64,000 bases of DNA. It comes from Pezicula radicicola. Its lineage: Eukaryota > Ascomycota > Leotiomycetes > Helotiales > Dermateaceae. Below are positions 59,121 to 64,000 of this stretch, piece by piece. A model generated the notes under the pieces. The model was not told the origin of the DNA. It did no database searches and saw only the letters and a list, made by a program, of their open reading frames with translations. The stretch spans positions 374,817-438,816 of the forward strand of contig PDUO01000020.1 of the NCBI GenBank assembly GCA_003008705.1. Direction: 5' to 3'. Position 1 is the stretch's first letter. Each line of letters opens with the position of its first letter. A program made the position numbers and the translations under genes.

Positions 59121-62100
59121 ATGCAAGACTGCCCAGAATACACCGTCCAGACTCCATTTGAATGCCCAGATGTGAAGCAACAATGTGATGCTAACGCCAA
59201 AACCTACTGGCCCCATACTTCCATGGCAGGTAGACGAGGAGCGATTATGAGCCAACCCGTCCCGTCGACCACGAACCCGCGTAGGATAACAGCGCATGTA
59301 TCTGTAACTTTACGCCACCGCAATCCTACAGAGAACAACAACAGCTCTGTAGATACACGACCCGAGCAAGATATAGACATAAAAGCTAGGGGTGGTATAC
59401 AGCCTTCCAGACAGGCTACAGATGACAGTGACGACTCCGGTGATTCAGCAGAGAAGTGGTTCCATCGTTCGAATAACCATCCGACTACTACTGAGGATCA
59501 GGGCTTCGAGGACAGTAAGTTAATTGTTGTTTACGTGAATACCTTTAGACATGTAACTAATAGTGAACGTCTTAGGCGAACCGCCTTTCTTCCAATCTCA
59601 AGACAGCTCTAGCTCTTCCACTCATGCCTCAAGGCCCCGGAGATCAAATCTGCTTCCAAGGCACACTAGGACTTCGACACTGGCTTCGGCAACCAACGGC
59701 AGCGTGTCAGATTATTGCAGGAGTGTGATTGACGATCTGACGATTGAGAATCGCAACCTGAAGGACAAGCTGCGCAAACTGGAAGGGTCCTACAGTACAC
59801 TAGAGAATGATAAGTTATTTGAATTAAAGATCCATGGCCTACCACCACATAAAAAGACGGAGCTCGAAGAATTGCTCCGTGGGTTTGTCTCAAGTATCTA
59901 TGGCTCCAACTCTACATATTCTACCACTAAAACATCCCCCGATGGTGTGCCGTTGAAGCCATACCCCACCGACTTGGATTTTTCTTCTGGATCTGGATCT
60001 AAGAACCGTTCAAGCTCTTCTGCATCAAATTCGAGACCTATCAATTCCGACTCAGCATATGCATCACAATCCAACGCTGGGGCTGCATCTAGCTCTATGA
60101 ATCACGGTAATGGCGGCCAATCACAGCTTGGGAAGGAGCTGAAGGTCGAAACCTTTTTGCACAACGTGGACAAGGTTTTGTTGCCCAAACACCAGTCTAT
60201 AATGACTGAGAAGCAGAAGAAAAAAGAGGTTGTTCGGCGTTTGGAGCAGCTATTTACAGGCAAGACTGACAGCATTATTGGGGACCACAGTCAACCTTTA
60301 CAGCAGCAAGAGGTCTCAGACTCCGCTGCAAGAGCCGACCAAGCTTCAAACAGAGGCTCAGATTTGGTTGAGGGTATCCGTGAGGCGCATATACTCCCGG
60401 ATATCGATCTTGATAAGATAGGATCTGCAGAGGCCTTGCGGCGTTCTAATGACGGAGGATCGTCTTCAAGAACTTCTAGAGATCAGTGTGACTCTGCTCC
60501 CTACACTGGTGGCGGGTCTGTTTCTCCGGAACAGAGACCTACAAGGCCATTGGACTTGGACCCAGATCGGCAGCAAATTCCATTTGATAACATCCAATAC
60601 ATTCGCCATCTTGGTTTGTCGACACCACAGGTTCTTACCGAAAATTCTTCCGACGTAGAACCGGACGCTGAGGGGTGGATATACCTAAACCTTCTTATCA
60701 ACATGGCTCAACTGCACATTATCAACGTCACGCCGGATTTTGTCCGATCAGCAGTGTCCGAGGTAAGCGAGATGTTCCAGCTGTCAAAAGACGGAAGGAA
60801 AATTCGATGGAGAGGTGGTATGCAGGGTACTCGCCTTAGCAGTCGTAGTAGTGAGAGTGAGGATAACCCTCATAGTCACCCATCTTTGAAGAATGACACA
60901 ATCGATGCACATAGCAGGAAAAAGCGCAAGACCAATTCGGGCCGTGATGTGATGCAAGACAGATTTTCCACAAATCCTACCAGAGCTCATCCGGTAAATA
61001 CCCAAACTCAAGCGGCTAGGGCCAAGTCCTTTCACTATAAACCGTTAGGTCTATTCAAACACCATTCGTCATTTCAGGAAGACCTCATGTCCCTTGATGG
61101 AACTCCATCATACTATGAGACGAATAACAGCGGTGGCGCCGGCATCTTTGGAGGGCATACATCAGGTCACTTTTTGGGGGCGGCATTCTCCAGAAAACGC
61201 CGCGATCACGGCCCTCAAATTTTTTACAGCGGTCCGTTCTATGTTGACCTATCGGCAAATATTTGTACTCCTGTCAATGCTCAGGAGAATACAGACCAGA
61301 CACAGGACTTCCTTGGTCGCGACTCTCTAGCAGATGAAACTCCATCTTTCACTACGTTGCCACTATCTTATGGACGTAAAGCCAGTCAAGACGGACTGGA
61401 ACAAATGAGCATGTGCCCGAAAACACCTGATCTGCTTCAAAACGACGGCCCAAATGAGATCGAGTTCTCTCCAAGCTGGGCTTCTGGTGACTCTGATGAG
61501 TCCCACCCTTTACAAAGGTTGTCAGCCAGCGGCCTTGGTGGTACACAACCAGCAGACCATTTCCTAGTGCAAGTGAGAACACGAAGGACGAAATTAAACG
61601 ATCCCTCAAGAGCAAAACTTGCTGCTTTATCTTCATTACGGTCTCAGAGAATATTACACCGTATAAGAAAAGCCTCAATAGACTTTTTCGGAGAGAGTCC
61701 AGACCATGCCGCAACCATCACATCTCAATTCTCTGACTTGAGAAGTGCATCTCAGCCAATATACAGAACCTCCTCTGGAGAATTGCCAGTCACAAGTGAA
61801 GTCATCTCAACCACAGACCCCGTTCATCTACCCCCATCCGATCTCCCGGCGCCACTGTATTTCGGAGCTACAACTAGTTCGGAAGACGACTCAGATTGTA
61901 GCCAATCCTCCGGTGTGTCTCACCTACACAATGTTCAACCTTACCTTCCAACCTCTTTCACTTCAACATGTGACCATATCCCTGAAACCAAGGCCACTTC
62001 CGATCAAAGCATGGGTGATGTCGAGGATGAAAGTGAGGACGATGAGGTGGATGCGGATGATAGTGATAGCAGCATTGACATGCTAGCACATGCTCGCGAG

Positions 62101-62262
62101 CTTGCTCCAGCTACGATTGCCGCCAGAGAGCAGGAGTTTGAGAGTGATGTTGCTACACGGATCTTAGAAAATCTACCCGCTGGGAGCTCGGCTGCCACTA
62201 TCCATGGAGGAAGTGGATGCTCGAGTGATGCTGCAGTTGTAAGCAGTTGGGAAGATTGTTGA
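59121..62262 (+). CDS. frq: Circadian clock protein Frequency
   Basis: Two exons: 59121-59514 and 59576-62262 (61-bp intron with TAACTAAT branch site), about 1,026 residues. In-frame ATGs at 59121, 59223 and 59247 are all possible starts; Neurospora also makes FRQ from two starts. Family blocks: LRHRNPTE near the N terminus, SAEKWFHRSNN, SEPPFFQSQDSS, the dimerising coiled coil SDYCRSVIDDLTIENRNLKDKL (from about 175), FELKIHGLPPHKKTELEELL, IQYIRHLGLS (about 471), EGWIYLNLLINMAQLHI with the following RKIRWRGG (about 498-545, the CK1/FRH-interaction region), NLS SRKKRKTN, FHYKPLGLF, and an acidic Ser-rich C terminus ending LENLPAGSSAATIHGGSG. FRQ with FRH and casein kinase 1 inhibits the White Collar complex, closing the feedback loop. 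Confidence 0.96.
59515..59575 (+). other. frq: frq intron
   Basis: GTAAGT donor, CTTAG acceptor. Retention leaves the upper frame open until 59612, giving a truncated 163-residue peptide without the coiled coil. Splicing is therefore needed for full-length FRQ from the listed starts. Confidence 0.7.
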
Positions 62263-63028
62263 GTGCCTACCCACTTAGTGGAAGGCCATGTAAATGTATT
62301 GGAAAGTGATTTGGCCAGCGATTTTGCATTTCGAAGACTTTAGCATTGCATCGAAGGCATTGACCAGGAGCTCATGATAATTGTAGACCACACTAGATAC
62401 CATTGCTGTAAAAGTTAATATCATGCTTTTTGGAGGGTTTCCATAGTTTGCGAATACAGACGACACTTAGATTGGCATCCGATTTACTTGTGATCGAAAT
62501 AAGCTCATTATTATTCGCCATGCTTAGTTTTAATGCATTACAAAGTATTCGAGCGTGTCTCGCGTGAAATGGGGGACCCTCGCTAGTTTAGCGTCGTTCT
62601 CCTAGCGCCTTTTCGGCGACCGACATCTCAATATCTGAATTCAACAACCTCAAATCTTGCAACCAAACCAATACACTCAGCCTCCCCGCACAACACTGCA
62701 CAACTCTCGACTTTGAATAGTCCCCAATTCTACTTCTACTTCAGCAACTTCTCTTGCAGTCCACACTATCATCTGCAAAACCCACGAGACCGCACAAGCT
62801 CACGAACATCAACACTCAGGCTCGTGCTTGCCTGCCCCTCTACTCGAAATCATATCCTGCAACCTCTCATCTCAGCTCTAGGCGGGCTTACAGATCTTTC
62901 TCGCACCTGCCGCGACATACAACAATCAACAAAAGATAATACTGAACTCTGCGATCTCAATCAAACACTACACGACGTCTATCCTGTCGCAAGACCGACC
63001 TCTCCACTAGAGACTCTAATACAACGCA
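62263..63028. promoter_or_regulatory. frq 3' region and DHH1 leader
   Basis: 766 bp. The 450 bp before the DHH1 start are C/T-rich with many CTC and CAAC stretches, as in long fungal 5' leaders. A 112-codon frame at 62713-63051 overlaps the DHH1 start in another frame and is not called. Confidence 0.4.
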
Positions 63029-64000
63029 ATGGCAGACGGTCTATCAAGTAAGCTGGAGTCTACGAAGCTAAGGTACTTCCACCAGATGGTTTCTGCTTTC
63101 CTTGCGCTAACATACTACGAGTGATGGTGCTGCTGCGCCTGAAGACTGGAAGGCTGGTCTGAAGATTCCCGCAAAGGACACAAGACAACAGACTGAGGTA
63201 GAGCAGCCACTACCCCTTCTTGTGGCGAAATACTGACAATCACTTCAAGGATGTCACAGCGACTAAAGGCCTCGAGTTCGAAGACTTTGCTATTAAGAGA
63301 GATCTGTTGATGGGCATATTTGAGGCTGGATTTGAGAAGCCATCACCAATCCAGGAGGAGGCGATACCTGTTGCGCTTACCGGTCGAGACATACTTGCTC
63401 GGGCGAAGAATGGTACTGGCAAGACAGCTGCATTCACCATACCCGCACTCGAACGCATCAACCCTAAAAGCTCAAAGATCCAATGTCTTATCCTAGTTCC
63501 CACCCGTGAGTTAGCTCTACAAACATCTCAAGTCTGCAAGACTCTTGGAAAACACCTGGGTATTAATGTTATGGTCACCACCGGCGGTACTACCTTACGA
63601 GACGATATTGTTCGTCTTCAAGACCCCGTACACGTCATTGTCGGCACACCAGGAAGAATTCTGGACCTGGCTGGAAAGAACGTTGCCGACCTCAGCGAAT
63701 GTCCCATGTTTATCATGGATGAAGCCGACAAGCTTCTTTCGCCTGAGTTCACCCCTGTCATCGAACAGTTACTACAATTTCACCCTAAAGATCGCCAAGT
63801 CATGCTTTTCAGTGCGACTTTCCCAGTTATCGTTAAAAACTTCTCCGACAAAAACATGGACAGCCCATACGAAATCAATCTCATGGACGAATTGACACTC
63901 CGAGGTATCACACAGTACTATGCCTTCGTAGAGGAAAAACAAAAGGTTCACTGCCTCAACACCCTATTTGGAAAGCTACAAATCAACCAATCTATCATTT
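63029..64000 (+). CDS. DHH1: ATP-dependent RNA helicase Dhh1 (DDX6), 5' part
   Basis: Exons 63029-63072, 63122-63197 and 63250 to beyond the window end (introns 49 and 52 bp). N terminus [47 protein letters not shown], then the DEAD-box core: Q motif [13 protein letters not shown], motif [12 protein letters not shown], Ia [22 protein letters not shown], Ib [29 protein letters not shown]. The DWKAGLK..PAKDTR..TEDVT lead-in and [26 protein letters not shown] are typical of the DDX6/Dhh1 subfamily. It promotes mRNA decapping and translational repression in P-bodies. Domain 2 lies outside the window. Confidence 0.95.

Noticed and set aside
62713..63051. 112-codon frame before DHH1
   Set aside because: C/T-rich leader sequence overlapping the DHH1 start in another frame; no protein features.
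1..64000. CRISPR array, bacterial operon features, or a secondary-metabolite cluster
   Set aside because: Intron-bearing eukaryotic genes throughout and no regularly spaced direct repeats. The lone MFS transporter has no biosynthetic neighbours.
63122..64000. Alternative assignment of the helicase as eIF4A or Ded1
   Set aside because: The KAGLK..PAKDTR lead-in and [26 protein letters not shown] match Dhh1/DDX6 better.

Overview
The window reads as nuclear DNA of a filamentous ascomycete. Genes have short introns (mostly 40-60 bp) with GT..AG ends and CTAAC/CTGAC-like branch sites, and the proteins are fungal: White Collar-1, Frequency, a GH76 GPI-anchored mannosidase of the DFG5/DCW1 type, Kap121, and an Sds23/Moc1-type CBS protein. 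Protein flavour and gene structure suggest a leotiomycete (Botrytis/Sclerotinia-like), but that placement is inference only.

Layout. 1-10.4 kb is gene-poor and accessory. It holds a dead piggyBac-type transposon of exactly 2,000 bp (perfect 25-bp terminal inverted repeats, six in-frame TAGs, RIP-like changes), an intron-containing tRNA-Ser(UGA), a MITE-like inverted repeat, a fungal ubiquitin-like-domain gene with a one-base frameshift, and a set of strong hairpins in otherwise empty DNA. 10.4-22 kb: wc-1 (blue-light receptor and GATA factor) and importin beta-3/KAP121, both on the minus strand, then an SDS23-like CBS gene on the plus strand. 24-37.8 kb: GH76 cell-wall enzyme, DHA1-type MFS transporter, a small basic protein whose 5' leader appears to contain two minisatellite-filled introns, a mucin-like single-pass membrane protein, and cytosolic serine hydroxymethyltransferase. 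38.4-50.3 kb is compact: RNA polymerase I subunit RPA34 and the GRC3 polynucleotide kinase are divergent; COG3 and an FMP25-like RCC1 mitochondrial protein are divergent; then a protein tyrosine phosphatase. 51.6-57.4 kb: a possible tiny spliced gene, succinyl-CoA:3-ketoacid CoA transferase, and a secreted M24 metallopeptidase. 59.1-62.3 kb: frq, the circadian negative element. 63.0-64 kb: 5' part of the DHH1 DEAD-box helicase, cut by the window end.

The most striking feature is that both core partners of the fungal circadian/light oscillator, wc-1 (positive element and photoreceptor) and frq (negative element), lie about 45 kb apart with the cytosolic SHMT gene between them. As far as I recall, Neurospora crassa also carries wc-1, for (SHMT) and frq on one chromosome arm, so this may be a compacted ancestral linkage group. 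All exon boundaries were read by eye from splice signals and frame continuity. No similarity search was run.
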